Assembly: GCA_002734085.1 (NCBI GenBank)
Contig: NVXV01000020.1
Coordinates: 1 to 56,510, forward strand
Source of the DNA: Fluviicola sp.
GTDB taxonomy: Bacteria > Bacteroidota > Bacteroidia > Flavobacteriales_D > Crocinitomicaceae
Direction: 5' to 3'
Length of the DNA stretch: 56,510 nt
This document shows positions 16,341 to 24,156 of the stretch, in pieces; position 1 is the stretch's first letter; each line of letters begins with the position of its first letter. Both the position numbers and the translations under genes were made by a program. The notes under the pieces are model-generated. The model had not been told where the DNA came from. It worked only from the letters and a program-made list of their open reading frames with translations, and did not search any database.

Positions 16341-16348
16341 TAACTTTG
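16341..16348 (+). promoter_or_regulatory. Second -7 box (TAACTTTG) upstream of the rhodaneses
   Basis: TAACTTTG fits TAnnTTTG, with a start site near 16353 and the ATG at 16365. Having two boxes in 40 bases suggests a regulated or dual promoter, plausibly one controlled by the Crp/Fnr protein encoded just upstream. Confidence 0.45.
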
Positions 16349-16364
16349 AATAAAAATTAAAGTT

Positions 16365-16619
16365 ATGGAAAATAGAAAAATAATTGATGTAAGATCAAGA
16401 GTGGAGTTTATGGGTGGACATGTTGAAGGAAGTATTAATATTCCACTTCAAGAAATTCCAGATCACATTGAAGAAATTAAGGCCATGGGAGAAACAATTC
16501 TATGCTGTGCTTCAGGAAATAGAAGTGGGCAAGCAGTGAATTATTTAAAAGCTCAAGGTATAAGCTGCGAAAATGGCGGTGGATGGATGGAATTAAATTT
16601 TAAATTACAAAACGTATAG
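16365..16619 (+). CDS. Rhodanese-like sulfurtransferase, single small domain (1)
   Basis: This 84-residue protein is a minimal rhodanese fold. It has IIDVRSRVEFMGGHVEGSINIPL at the start and the active-site loop CCASGNRSG, in which the second Cys would carry the persulfide. There is no signal peptide, so it is cytoplasmic. It is followed after 2 bp by a second rhodanese gene, and both lie next to a cysteine-bearing Crp/Fnr regulator. A role in sulfide or persulfide handling is likely but not shown. Confidence 0.9.
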   Translation: MENRKIIDVRSRVEFMGGHVEGSINIPLQEIPDHIEEIKAMGETILCCASGNRSGQAVNYLKAQGISCENGGGWMELNFKLQNV

Positions 16620-16621
16620 TT

Positions 16622-16927
16622 ATGAGTTTTATAAGAAGCTTATTTGGTTTAGGACCTAAAGTTAACTACAAAGAAGTAGTTAACAATGGTGCGATTATAG
16701 TTGATGTGAGAACAAAAGGGGAGTTTAAAAGTGGTCATATTGAGGGCTCGTTAAACATTCCTTTACCAGAATTAAATAAAAAATTAAACAAGCTTGATAA
16801 GAGTAAAACAATCATAACCTGCTGCGCTTCAGGAGTTAGAAGTGGGTCAGCGAAAAGTATTTTAAAATCAAGCGGATTTGAAGCCTATAATGGTGGTGCC
16901 TGGAGGATTTTAAAAGGCAAAATTTGA
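16622..16927 (+). CDS. Rhodanese-like sulfurtransferase (2)
   Basis: This second single-domain rhodanese has 101 residues, with IIVDVRTKGEFKSGHIEGSLNIPL and the active-site loop CCASGVRSGSA. A 20-residue N-terminal extension (MSFIRSLFGLGPKVNYKEV) is hydrophobic and basic and may be a membrane-associated or targeting helix, as in other Bacteroidota rhodaneses. It is co-transcribed with the preceding gene. Confidence 0.9.
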   Translation: MSFIRSLFGLGPKVNYKEVVNNGAIIVDVRTKGEFKSGHIEGSLNIPLPELNKKLNKLDKSKTIITCCASGVRSGSAKSILKSSGFEAYNGGAWRILKGKI

Positions 16928-16960
16928 AGTCAATAATTTTTTAAAACAGTAAGAAATACG

Positions 16961-16968
16961 TACCTTTG
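16961..16968 (+). promoter_or_regulatory. -7 box (TACCTTTG) of the ncRNA
   Basis: This is an exact TAnnTTTG box that lies after the rhodanese stop codon and is followed by no open frame, only by a structured segment and a terminator. Confidence 0.6.
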
Positions 16969-16971
16969 CTA

Positions 16972-17072
16972 CACTAAATAGCGCAATTGCGTTATCAATT
17001 TCTCGAAGTCCAAAGTTGATTGGTTGATAATGCATTATTTAGAGACTCAATTATAAAATTGAGTCTTTTTTT
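16972..17072 (+). ncRNA. Candidate structured small RNA of about 100 nt (6S-like?)
   Basis: The segment has a promoter box just upstream and a perfect terminator hairpin at its end. In between, CTAAATA (16974-16980) pairs with TATTTAG (17036-17042), and GCGTTATCAA (16989-16998) pairs with TTGATAATGC (17024-17033). This makes a long interrupted stem with an asymmetric bubble (8 bases against 2) and an apical region that can form a further small hairpin. The size and the long rod with a bubble resemble 6S-type RNAs, including the flavobacterial 6S-like family, but I cannot confirm the family by eye. Confidence 0.6.
17043..17072 (+). terminator. Intrinsic terminator of the ncRNA
   Basis: AGACTCAATT (17043-17052), loop ATAA and AATTGAGTCT (17057-17066) form a perfect 10-bp stem followed by at least six T. 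Confidence 0.9.
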
Positions 17073-17123
17073 ATACCTTAAGTTTATTCATTCCCATTCG
17101 TATTTCTATCCGTAAACAATTGT

Positions 17124-17131
17124 TATTTTTG
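17124..17131 (+). promoter_or_regulatory. -7 box (TATTTTTG) of pdxA
   Basis: TATTTTTG fits TAnnTTTG and would give a leader of about 43 bases before the ATG at 17179. No clear -33 TTG is seen at the usual distance. Confidence 0.45.
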
Positions 17132-17178
17132 TACAGCTAAGCGATTGAAAAAATTATCTTAAGAAAAGACAACATACC

Positions 17179-18279
17179 ATGGATAAGAAAATTATTAAAG
17201 AAACTTTAAAATCAAGTAGACCACCAATTAGAGTAGGTATCACAACAGGAGATCTTAATGGTATTGGTCCAGAGGTAATAATAAAAGCTTTACGTGACCC
17301 ACAAATGTTGGCTGAATGTACTCCCGTTATTTATGGCTCGACAAAGACAATGTCCTACCATAAAAAAGCAATTAACGATGAATTTTTCAATTATCATCGT
17401 GTAGAAGACGCTTCAGAAGCAAAAAATCGCAAAATTAATATTGTTGCTTGCTGGAAAGAAATTGTAGAAATGGATCTTGGTGAAGCAAACGAAACTGGTG
17501 GCAAATATGCATTTCAATCTTTGGAACAAGCTACTCAAGATCTTGCTTCAGGTAAAATTGACGTATTAGTAACTGCTCCAATTTCAAAAGAAACGATTCA
17601 AAAAGCGGGTTTTGAATTCCCAGGACATACAGAGTATTTAGCTGACTTATCTGGAATGAAGGAAGCCTTAATGATGATGGTTTCAGGAGATTTGAGAGTG
17701 GCTTTGGTTACTTCTCATATTTCACTAAAGGATGTAATTGCTGCAGTTACCAAAGAGAAAATTGAAGATAAATTACGCCAGTTAGAGTCGAGTCTTAAAA
17801 AAGATTTTGGAATAGTTCGCCCAAGGATTGCAGTACTAGGTCTGAATCCACACGCTGGAGAAAAGGGTGCAATGGGTTCTGAAGAATCTGAAGTGATTAC
17901 TCCAGCTATTCAAGCAATGAAAGCTGAAGGAATTCTAGCATTTGGTCCTTATCCGGCAGACGGATTTTTCGGAAGTAGACAATATACAAAATTCGATGGT
18001 GTACTTTCCATGTATCACGATCAAGGTTTAACTGGTTTTAAATCTATAGCATTTGACGACGGAGTTAATTTTACTGCTGGTTTACCCATTGTACGCACCT
18101 CTCCCGATCATGGAACAGCATTCGATATTGCTGGGCAAGGAATTGCCGATGAACAATCCATGCGCAGTGCAATCTATTTGGCTATGGATGTGTATAGAAC
18201 CCGGAATTTTATAAAAGAAATGAATGAAGACCCACTTCCTGTAAGTAAAGAAGGAGATAGAAAACAATTTAAAAGATAA
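17179..18279 (+). CDS. pdxA: 4-hydroxythreonine-4-phosphate dehydrogenase
   Basis: PdxA oxidises 4-phosphohydroxy-L-threonine in the DXP-dependent pyridoxal phosphate pathway and needs a divalent metal. The 366 residues include GITTGDLNGIGPEV near residue 20, the PISKETIQKAGFEFPGHTE segment with a metal-binding His, MYHDQGLTGFK (second His) and RTSPDHGTAFDIAG (third His). The protein is slightly longer than the E. coli form because of an N-terminal KETLKSSRPP extension. The M42 peptidase gene follows 3 bp after its stop and is probably co-transcribed. Confidence 0.95.
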   Translation: MDKKIIKETLKSSRPPIRVGITTGDLNGIGPEVIIKALRDPQMLAECTPVIYGSTKTMSYHKKAINDEFFNYHRVEDASEAKNRKINIVACWKEIVEMDLGEANETGGKYAFQSLEQATQDLASGKIDVLVTAPISKETIQKAGFEFPGHTEYLADLSGMKEALMMMVSGDLRVALVTSHISLKDVIAAVTKEKIEDKLRQLESSLKKDFGIVRPRIAVLGLNPHAGEKGAMGSEESEVITPAIQAMKAEGILAFGPYPADGFFGSRQYTKFDGVLSMYHDQGLTGFKSIAFDDGVNFTAGLPIVRTSPDHGTAFDIAGQGIADEQSMRSAIYLAMDVYRTRNFIKEMNEDPLPVSKEGDRKQFKR

Positions 18280-18282
18280 CGT

Positions 18283-19335
18283 ATGGCTTTGGATCTCGAA
18301 TTATTAGAAAAAGTATGTCAAATGCCAGGAGCTCCTGGGTATGAACAAAAGATTCGCGCTTTTATATTAAATGAAATAAAAGACTTAGTTGATGAAGTAG
18401 AAGTTGACAACATGGGCAACATTTACGCTATCAAAAGAGGCAAGGCCGATAAAAAAGTAATGATCGGTGCTCACATGGATGAAATTGGTTTCATTGTGAC
18501 GCATATCGATGAAAAAGGGTTTATTCGTTTTCATACACTCGGTGGTTTCGATCCAAAAACATTAACCGCACAAAGGGTTTTAATTCACGGAAAAGAAGAT
18601 GTTATGGGGGTTATGGCAGCAAAGCCAATTCACGTTATGACGCAAGAGGAACGCAACAAAAACCCAAAAATAACGGATTACTTTATTGATACAGGACTCC
18701 CAAAAGAAGAGGTTGAAAAACTGATAAATGTTGGAGACCCAATAACGCGCGAACGCTCTTTTGTTGAGATGGGTGAATGTGTAAATAGTAAATCTTTAGA
18801 CAATCGTTTGGCTGTATTTATTTTGATAGAAACTTTAAGAAATCTAAAAGATAAAGAAGTCCCTTATGATATTTATGGTGTATTTACTGTTCAAGAAGAA
18901 GTGGGGATTCGAGGAGCAAATGTTTCTGCTCTAAAAATAAATCCTGATTTTGGATTTGGACTGGACACAACAATTGCATACGATTTGCCAGGTGCTTCAC
19001 CACATGAAAAAATCACTTCCCTCGGAGAAGGAACTGCAATTAAAGTAATGGATGCTTCTACAATTTGCGATTACAGAATGGTGGCCTTTATGAAGGAAAC
19101 CGCGGACAAACACAAAATAAAATGGCAACCTGAGATTCTCACTGCTGGAGGAACAGACACTGCTGGAATTCAAAGGATGACTGAAGGTGGGTCAATTGCT
19201 GGAGCGGTTTCTATCCCAACAAGACATTTACATCAAGTCATCGAAATGGCACATAAAAATGACATTCAATTGAGTATTGATTTACTAACAAGATGTGTGC
19301 AAGAGATAGAGACTTATGATTGGAGTTTTAAATAA
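18283..19335 (+). CDS. M42-family metallopeptidase (glutamyl aminopeptidase/FrvX-like)
   Basis: This 350-residue dinuclear-metal aminopeptidase is cytosolic. The metal ligands and catalytic residues can be seen in GAHMDEIGF (His and Asp), DNRLAVFIL (bridging Asp), TVQEEVGIRGA (catalytic Glu and ligand Glu), GLDTTIA (Asp) and SIPTRHLHQ (His). The start MALDLELLEKVCQMPGAPGYE is the normal M42 opening. It likely trims peptides from proteasome-like proteases. It lies 3 bp after pdxA with no functional link known to me, and ends at a bidirectional terminator. Confidence 0.93.
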   Translation: MALDLELLEKVCQMPGAPGYEQKIRAFILNEIKDLVDEVEVDNMGNIYAIKRGKADKKVMIGAHMDEIGFIVTHIDEKGFIRFHTLGGFDPKTLTAQRVLIHGKEDVMGVMAAKPIHVMTQEERNKNPKITDYFIDTGLPKEEVEKLINVGDPITRERSFVEMGECVNSKSLDNRLAVFILIETLRNLKDKEVPYDIYGVFTVQEEVGIRGANVSALKINPDFGFGLDTTIAYDLPGASPHEKITSLGEGTAIKVMDASTICDYRMVAFMKETADKHKIKWQPEILTAGGTDTAGIQRMTEGGSIAGAVSIPTRHLHQVIEMAHKNDIQLSIDLLTRCVQEIETYDWSFK

Positions 19336-19352
19336 GTAAGTTTTTTTCCATT

Positions 19353-19388
19353 AAACACCCTTCATTTTCTAAAAATGAAGGGTGTTTT
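19353..19388. terminator. Bidirectional terminator between convergent genes
   Basis: AAACACCCTTCATTTT (19353-19368), a CTA loop and its exact complement (19372-19387) form a 16-bp stem. Runs of T at the end of each strand's stem allow it to end both the pdxA/M42 operon and the aldo/keto reductase gene. Confidence 0.85.
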
Positions 19389-19407
19389 AATTCTAAGTCA
19401 GTTAGTT

Positions 19408-20358
19408 CTATCCCCAAAGTGCTTCTTGAGAATACTCTTTTCCTCCCGTTTCCCAGAAAGAACCATCAATAAATCGGAAATTATAATCAATTCCGTTTAT
19501 TTTTTCCATATCATCATTATCTAGTTTGATAGATGCTGCGTTCAGATTTTCTTGTATTCTTTTCGAATTGGTTGATTTTGGAATAACCACTACACCTCTG
19601 TGCAATTGCCAACTTATTAATAGTTGAGCTGGTGAAACATTGTGTTTTTCAGCGATATCATTAATCACTTCATTTTCCAATAAAGTTGGTTCATTATCTT
19701 TCTTCATTTGTTCAGAACGATCGCCTGAACCGAGGGGTGAATAAGCGGTAAGATGAATATCTCTATCATGACAATATGCTACCAATTCTTTCTGAGGTAA
19801 TAAAGGGTGCATTTCGACCTGATTCATTTCAGGAACAAAATCAGAGTTATCAATCAACTGTTGTATCTTTTCTTTTTTGAAGTTGGATACACCAATGTGT
19901 CGCGCCAATTTATTATCTACTGTTTTTTGCATTCCTTTCCATGTTTCTGTTAGAGGTGCGTCTTCCAAAGAAAGGAATCCTTCTGCATCTTCTGGAAATG
20001 AAACATCTGGTTTAAATGCTACTGGCCAATGTATGAGATACAAATCAAGATAATCCAGTTGAAGGTCTTCCAAGGTTTTTTCCAACGCAGGAATCACCTG
20101 TTCTTTCTTGTGTGAATCATTCCATAATTTAGATGTTATCCACATGTCTTCTCTTTTAACCATCCCTTCTTTAAAAGCTTGATTTAAAGCCTCTCCAATC
20201 TCTTTTTCATTTTGATATATAGATGCACAATCAATATGACGGTAACCCTCTTTTATTGCGGTTAAAACTGCTTTTTTTACCTCACCAGGTTCAGATTTCC
20301 ATGTTCCTAGTCCTAAAGCAGGCATTTGATCTCCATTCTTAAATTTTAAAGTCTTCAT
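19408..20358 (-). CDS. Aldo/keto reductase
   Basis: This 316-residue NADPH-dependent oxidoreductase is a TIM barrel. The catalytic tetrad is visible: Asp and Tyr in HIDCASIYQNEKEIG, Lys in TSKLWND and His in LYLIHWP. The C-terminal IPKSTNSKRIQENLNA segment binds the NADPH phosphate. It is closest in style to the AKR4/AKR5 group that reduces aldehydes and 2,5-diketogluconate, but the substrate is not certain. It is transcribed alone. Confidence 0.93.
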   Translation of the reverse strand: MKTLKFKNGDQMPALGLGTWKSEPGEVKKAVLTAIKEGYRHIDCASIYQNEKEIGEALNQAFKEGMVKREDMWITSKLWNDSHKKEQVIPALEKTLEDLQLDYLDLYLIHWPVAFKPDVSFPEDAEGFLSLEDAPLTETWKGMQKTVDNKLARHIGVSNFKKEKIQQLIDNSDFVPEMNQVEMHPLLPQKELVAYCHDRDIHLTAYSPLGSGDRSEQMKKDNEPTLLENEVINDIAEKHNVSPAQLLISWQLHRGVVVIPKSTNSKRIQENLNAASIKLDNDDMEKINGIDYNFRFIDGSFWETGGKEYSQEALWG

Positions 20359-20475
20359 AATATTCTGTTTGTTTTTTATCGGCTATTAATTTTTGCCGTT
20401 CTATTGAATTACTAAGAAGATAAGAATTATATAGAGAAATCCAAGGATTCTGAAGGTTCTTTATAGTGAATTAGA

Positions 20476-21723
20476 TCAATCCTTATACATAACAAATTCA
20501 TACACTTTATAATATTTTTCTACCCCTTTCTCCAAACTATAAACTTCTCTAGCTCCTTCTCGAATAGCAGAAATATCATAAGAATTTGGCTCTAAAGGCG
20601 TATCTGAATAATTTTTCTCATTTAAATTTGAGATAATCTTTCCAGCATTGTAATTTTCTACAATCGCGTCTGTATCCCCAACTCCTGAATTACATACAAT
20701 TGGAATGCCTAACGCCATTAGTTCGCCTTGCTTTGTGGGTGATGATGCTTTCTTAGAGAAGGTTGGACGAATGAAGAAAATTGAAAAATCAAATAAAGTC
20801 AAATGCAATGGAACGGCACTATGAGGAACACTTTTTACTACAATTTCCTCCTCAGGCACTCCTTTTTCTAGTGCTTTTGCTTTTATCAAAGACGATGATT
20901 CTCCAGAAATAAATAGAAGTTTGGGGGTTCTGTATCGCTGGCGAATTGAGTTATAAAAATCAAGCATCTCATCTAACATATACCACGTTCCAATTGAACC
21001 AACATAGCCTAAAATGAAGTCAGAATTCTCTAAGTTTAGTTCCTTTTTTGCTATCGCAACTTCTGATTGTTCTATTTTTTTAGGATCAAACTTATCCAAA
21101 TCAACACAGCAAGGTATAACTTCTATATAAGGAGGATTCGCTTTAAACTCTTTCCAGGATAGAATTTCATTTTTACCATTACTCGTTAACGAAATTACCG
21201 CATTGGCCTCTTTAAAAAATGATAGCTCTTTCTTTTTAAAATAATTGTAAGCCTTTTTGAAAACTGGATTTTTCAAACTCCATATACCACCTTCAACGCG
21301 CTCATCAGCCCAAAAACCACGCATATCAAAGATAAATTTTACACCTTTCTTTTGTAATTTGGTTCCAATTAAAGCAGGTAAGTCACTTCTGCAATGAACA
21401 ATATCAAAATCATTTTCTTTATGCAGTTTGAATGCCAACTTATGCATTTTACGCAAGTCTAAAATTGTAGAAATGAGTGGAGGATTCTTTGTATACATTA
21501 ATGGTGTCCATATTATTCTTGCTTTTTCACACCTTTCCTCAATCGTTTCTTTTAGTTGGTCAAATCGTTGACTTTTCTCAAAACTAATAATATGAAACTG
21601 AATTCCTTTCGAAGACAAGCCCTCTAAATAAGGGAGTATTTGTGACTGACCGAGAGGATCCGTTAATCCGTCGTATGATATGTAAAGTGCTTTTATATCC
21701 AACTTACTGATTTGATTTTGCAA
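20476..21723 (-). CDS. Glycosyltransferase family 4-like protein
   Basis: This is a 415-residue GT-B fold glycosyltransferase. The N-terminal domain opens with ALYISYDGLTDPLGQSQILPYL, which resembles other Bacteroidota GT4 proteins. The C-terminal donor domain has FILGYVGSIGTWYML, and TKQGELMALGIPIVCNSGVGD holds the conserved Glu that contacts the nucleotide sugar. Such enzymes build lipopolysaccharide or exopolysaccharide. There are no sugar-biosynthesis neighbours, so the polymer is unknown. It is transcribed alone. Confidence 0.88.
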   Translation of the reverse strand: MQNQISKLDIKALYISYDGLTDPLGQSQILPYLEGLSSKGIQFHIISFEKSQRFDQLKETIEERCEKARIIWTPLMYTKNPPLISTILDLRKMHKLAFKLHKENDFDIVHCRSDLPALIGTKLQKKGVKFIFDMRGFWADERVEGGIWSLKNPVFKKAYNYFKKKELSFFKEANAVISLTSNGKNEILSWKEFKANPPYIEVIPCCVDLDKFDPKKIEQSEVAIAKKELNLENSDFILGYVGSIGTWYMLDEMLDFYNSIRQRYRTPKLLFISGESSSLIKAKALEKGVPEEEIVVKSVPHSAVPLHLTLFDFSIFFIRPTFSKKASSPTKQGELMALGIPIVCNSGVGDTDAIVENYNAGKIISNLNEKNYSDTPLEPNSYDISAIREGAREVYSLEKGVEKYYKVYEFVMYKD

Positions 21724-21956
21724 GTTAATACAAATGACTGAAATGAAACATTAAGGAATTAATTTAGCTCGTTAAATCATTCGATCACAAGGTGTAATGC
21801 TCTGATTCAAAGTTTATTTCAGTATTTATTATTTAAAAATGGTTTTTGGTTAGATTATTTGAAGTCTTTTCATTAAGAATTATTGGCATTTTATATTGAT
21901 AATATTAAAGCTACAATGTAATTATTTATTAATATTGGTGACTCCAAATCGGAATC

Positions 21957-22994
21957 ATGAGAAACGAACTTTTAGCAATTAGAAAACTGTTATTAATACT
22001 TATTGTACCATTCGTATTGTATTTATTAAATCTTCTTTCTATCATTTTTATTCCATTGGTTTTTGCACTATTTGGAGCCTTATTGTTCATGCCCTTAATG
22101 CGTTGGTTCACGAAAAAAGGTATCCCAAACTTCGTGGGTATTATTACCGTCGTAATAATAATTGCTGGAGGTTTAAAAGGTGCTTACGAAGTCGTTGAAA
22201 TCTCTGGAAAAGAAATTGCCAACGCTAATGAAGATTTTTATGAAAAATTTGACAATAAGCTCAACGACATTGTTTCTCCCGTAGTTGAGTTTATGGGAAT
22301 TGAACCTGCTAAAGATGAAACGGATCTTGAAGCGTTTATGAATAATGAAAGCGTAAGTGCTAACCTATTTGGGAATGTCGGGAACGGTTTAAATTTCGCT
22401 CGAAAGTTTGTCAGTATGCTTTTAATGACCATTTTCTTTATGATACTGCTACTCGCAGGCTCCATGAATATTCAAAAAGTCATGGAGTTACTGATTTTTA
22501 AACAGCGCTTTGCCTCAGTAAAAACATTTAGGCAAATTGAAAAAGACATTTTTAAGTTTATTGTTGTAAAGTTTTTCCTAAGTTTATTTACAGGGATTGG
22601 ATTTAGCTTAGCATGTTATTTCTTTGATGTTAGTTTCCCTATATTTTGGGGTTTATTTGCATTCTTAATCAACTTTATACAAATGATTGGATCAGTCATT
22701 TCAGTCATTGTTCTCACAGCCTTTGCATTAGTTGAACTTGATCAAACAGGTACTCTACTATTCTTCATATTAGTAATAACTGGAGTTCAAGTCCTTTTCG
22801 GTGGAATACTCGAACCAATTTTAATGGGGAAATCATTCTCTATTAATACGGTCACCGTTTTATTCATGTTAGCTCTGTGGGGGTTCATTTGGGGAATTCC
22901 AGGGTTGATTTTATCTATTCCAATCACAGCTTTGGTCAAAAAGATCATGGAGCAATTTCCTGGGACAAAGGTCTATGCAAAAATAATGTCCTAA
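21957..22994 (+). CDS. AI-2E family transporter (PerM/YdiK-like permease)
   Basis: This 345-residue inner-membrane protein has about seven hydrophobic helices and one soluble loop (about residues 85-140). The pattern of a hydrophobic N-terminus, a soluble insert and conserved GGILEPILMGKSFSINTVTV and WGIPGLILSIPITALVK segments defines the AI-2E exporter family. Family members are proposed to be autoinducer-2 exporters or Na+/H+ exchangers; nothing here decides which. An inverted repeat downstream (22997-23030) may end the transcript. Confidence 0.9.
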   Translation: MRNELLAIRKLLLILIVPFVLYLLNLLSIIFIPLVFALFGALLFMPLMRWFTKKGIPNFVGIITVVIIIAGGLKGAYEVVEISGKEIANANEDFYEKFDNKLNDIVSPVVEFMGIEPAKDETDLEAFMNNESVSANLFGNVGNGLNFARKFVSMLLMTIFFMILLLAGSMNIQKVMELLIFKQRFASVKTFRQIEKDIFKFIVVKFFLSLFTGIGFSLACYFFDVSFPIFWGLFAFLINFIQMIGSVISVIVLTAFALVELDQTGTLLFFILVITGVQVLFGGILEPILMGKSFSINTVTVLFMLALWGFIWGIPGLILSIPITALVKKIMEQFPGTKVYAKIMS

Positions 22995-22996
22995 AA

Positions 22997-23030
22997 ATTA
23001 AGCCCACAACATATGTCATGGGCTTAATTA
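22997..23030. terminator. Possible terminator, 11-bp inverted repeat
   Basis: AATTAAGCCCA (22997-23007) and TGGGCTTAATT (23020-23030) pair perfectly around a 12-base loop. There is no long T-run, so the terminator call is moderate. It lies between the convergent AI-2E and ssb genes. Confidence 0.55.
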
Positions 23031-23080
23031 AACACCTAAATCAAAAAAATTGGTGGTTGGTCAGGTCAAATTTAGGTGGA

Positions 23081-23398
23081 TTATAAAGCTATTGCTCTAC
23101 TTACTTCTATTCCGGTGGTAGTCCTGGATTTTCCTTCTTTCGAAATGTACTTTTCCGTTCTCAGCTTTCCTGTAATCGCTAATTGTCTACCCTTTTTTCC
23201 AGATTTAGCTATGTAGCTAGCTGTCGGTCCCCAAGCATATACATTGTGCCATTGCGTTTTTTGTTTTTTATCGCCAGTTTTAGTAGTATACACTTCATTT
23301 GTCGCCAAGGAAAAACGTACTTTCTTTGCTCCACTTTCAAAATTGGTTACTTCTGGGTCAATCCCCATATTTCCGATTAATTGTACTTGGTTATTCAT
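23081..23398 (-). CDS. ssb: Short single-stranded DNA-binding protein (1)
   Basis: This 105-residue OB-fold protein has the SSB opening MNNQVQLIGNMGIDPEV, TQWHNVYAWG in the DNA-binding strand and KLRTEKYISKEGKSRTTTGIEV. It stops straight after the OB fold, so it has no flexible tail and no acidic C-terminal tip, the part that recruits DNA-repair partners. It therefore looks like an accessory SSB, perhaps for competence or mobile DNA, rather than the essential replication SSB. It lies 68 bp downstream of a paralogue. Confidence 0.88.
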   Translation of the reverse strand: MNNQVQLIGNMGIDPEVTNFESGAKKVRFSLATNEVYTTKTGDKKQKTQWHNVYAWGPTASYIAKSGKKGRQLAITGKLRTEKYISKEGKSRTTTGIEVSRAIAL

Positions 23399-23424
23399 GT
23401 AATTTCAGTTTAAATTAATAAAAG

Positions 23425-23456
23425 GGGAGCACACTTTTATATTTCTGTGTACTCCC
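23425..23456 (-). terminator. Hairpin between the two ssb genes
   Basis: On the minus strand GGGAGTACAC pairs with GTGTGCTCCC (one T-G wobble) around a 12-base A-rich loop, then CTTTTATT. It would attenuate or end the transcript of the upstream ssb (23467-23826). Confidence 0.6.
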
Positions 23457-23466
23457 ATAATTGTAG

Positions 23467-23826
23467 TTAGGCTTTGGTTGATTTTTCGTCTTTATCACGA
23501 TTCAACACCATAAATTCGCGAAGATTGACTTCTGTTTTATAGCGTTTTTCTCCTTCTTTTGTGGTATACTCATCATTCTGAAGTTTACCTTCAAGCACAA
23601 CTTCAGCTCCTTTTTTAAGCAACTTATTACTCAACTCGGCTGTTTTACCCCACGCAACAACATTGTGCCATTGTGTAGTGGTTACCCACTCGCCTTTTTT
23701 GTCTTTGTAAGACTCGTTTGTCGCTACTCTAAAACGTGCTAATGCGTTTCCTCCTTCTAATGTTTTAAATTCTGGATCACCTCCAAGGTTTCCAATTAAA
23801 CTAACTGTGTTTCTTAACGTGTTCAT
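23467..23826 (-). CDS. ssb: Short single-stranded DNA-binding protein (2)
   Basis: This second SSB has 119 residues, with MNTLRNTVSLIGNLGGDPEF, TQWHNVVAWGKTAEL and KLQNDEYTTKEGEKRYKTE. It ends MVLNRDKDEKSTKA, again without the DDxPF acidic tip. It shares the OB-fold pattern with its neighbour but is clearly diverged. The presence of two tail-less SSB genes side by side is described in the findings. Confidence 0.9.
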   Translation of the reverse strand: MNTLRNTVSLIGNLGGDPEFKTLEGGNALARFRVATNESYKDKKGEWVTTTQWHNVVAWGKTAELSNKLLKKGAEVVLEGKLQNDEYTTKEGEKRYKTEVNLREFMVLNRDKDEKSTKA

Positions 23827-24156
23827 GTCTGTAAATTTTAATTAATAATAGTTTGAACATTACGTCTGTTACTGACTTTCAGCAATCGACACTGCAAAGT
23901 TGAGACGACTTCATTTCTTTATTCGGTTATTTGTCGATTGTTGTCGAATGTCTTTCGTTTGTAAACGACTAAAACCGTTTATAGTCTTGGTATATCTAAG
24001 ATTCATTAAAAAAACAAAAGTTAGATTATTTTTCAAAAAAGATTATGCTCTTCATTTCTACAGCGCATAATTCACTAAAACATTTTCTCAACTCAACAAT
24101 AATCGTCATCTTTACGACGTTCTTAATTTGAACCCCTTTTACTAAAACCCGCAACT
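23827..24156. other. Gene-free divergent region
   Basis: This 330-bp AT-rich stretch lies between the divergent ssb and outer-membrane-protein genes. It must hold both promoters, but I find no exact TAnnTTTG box on either strand. A weak repeat of TTGTCGA words occurs near 23931-23948 (TTGTCGATTGTTGTCGAATG). I see nothing else. Confidence 0.5.
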
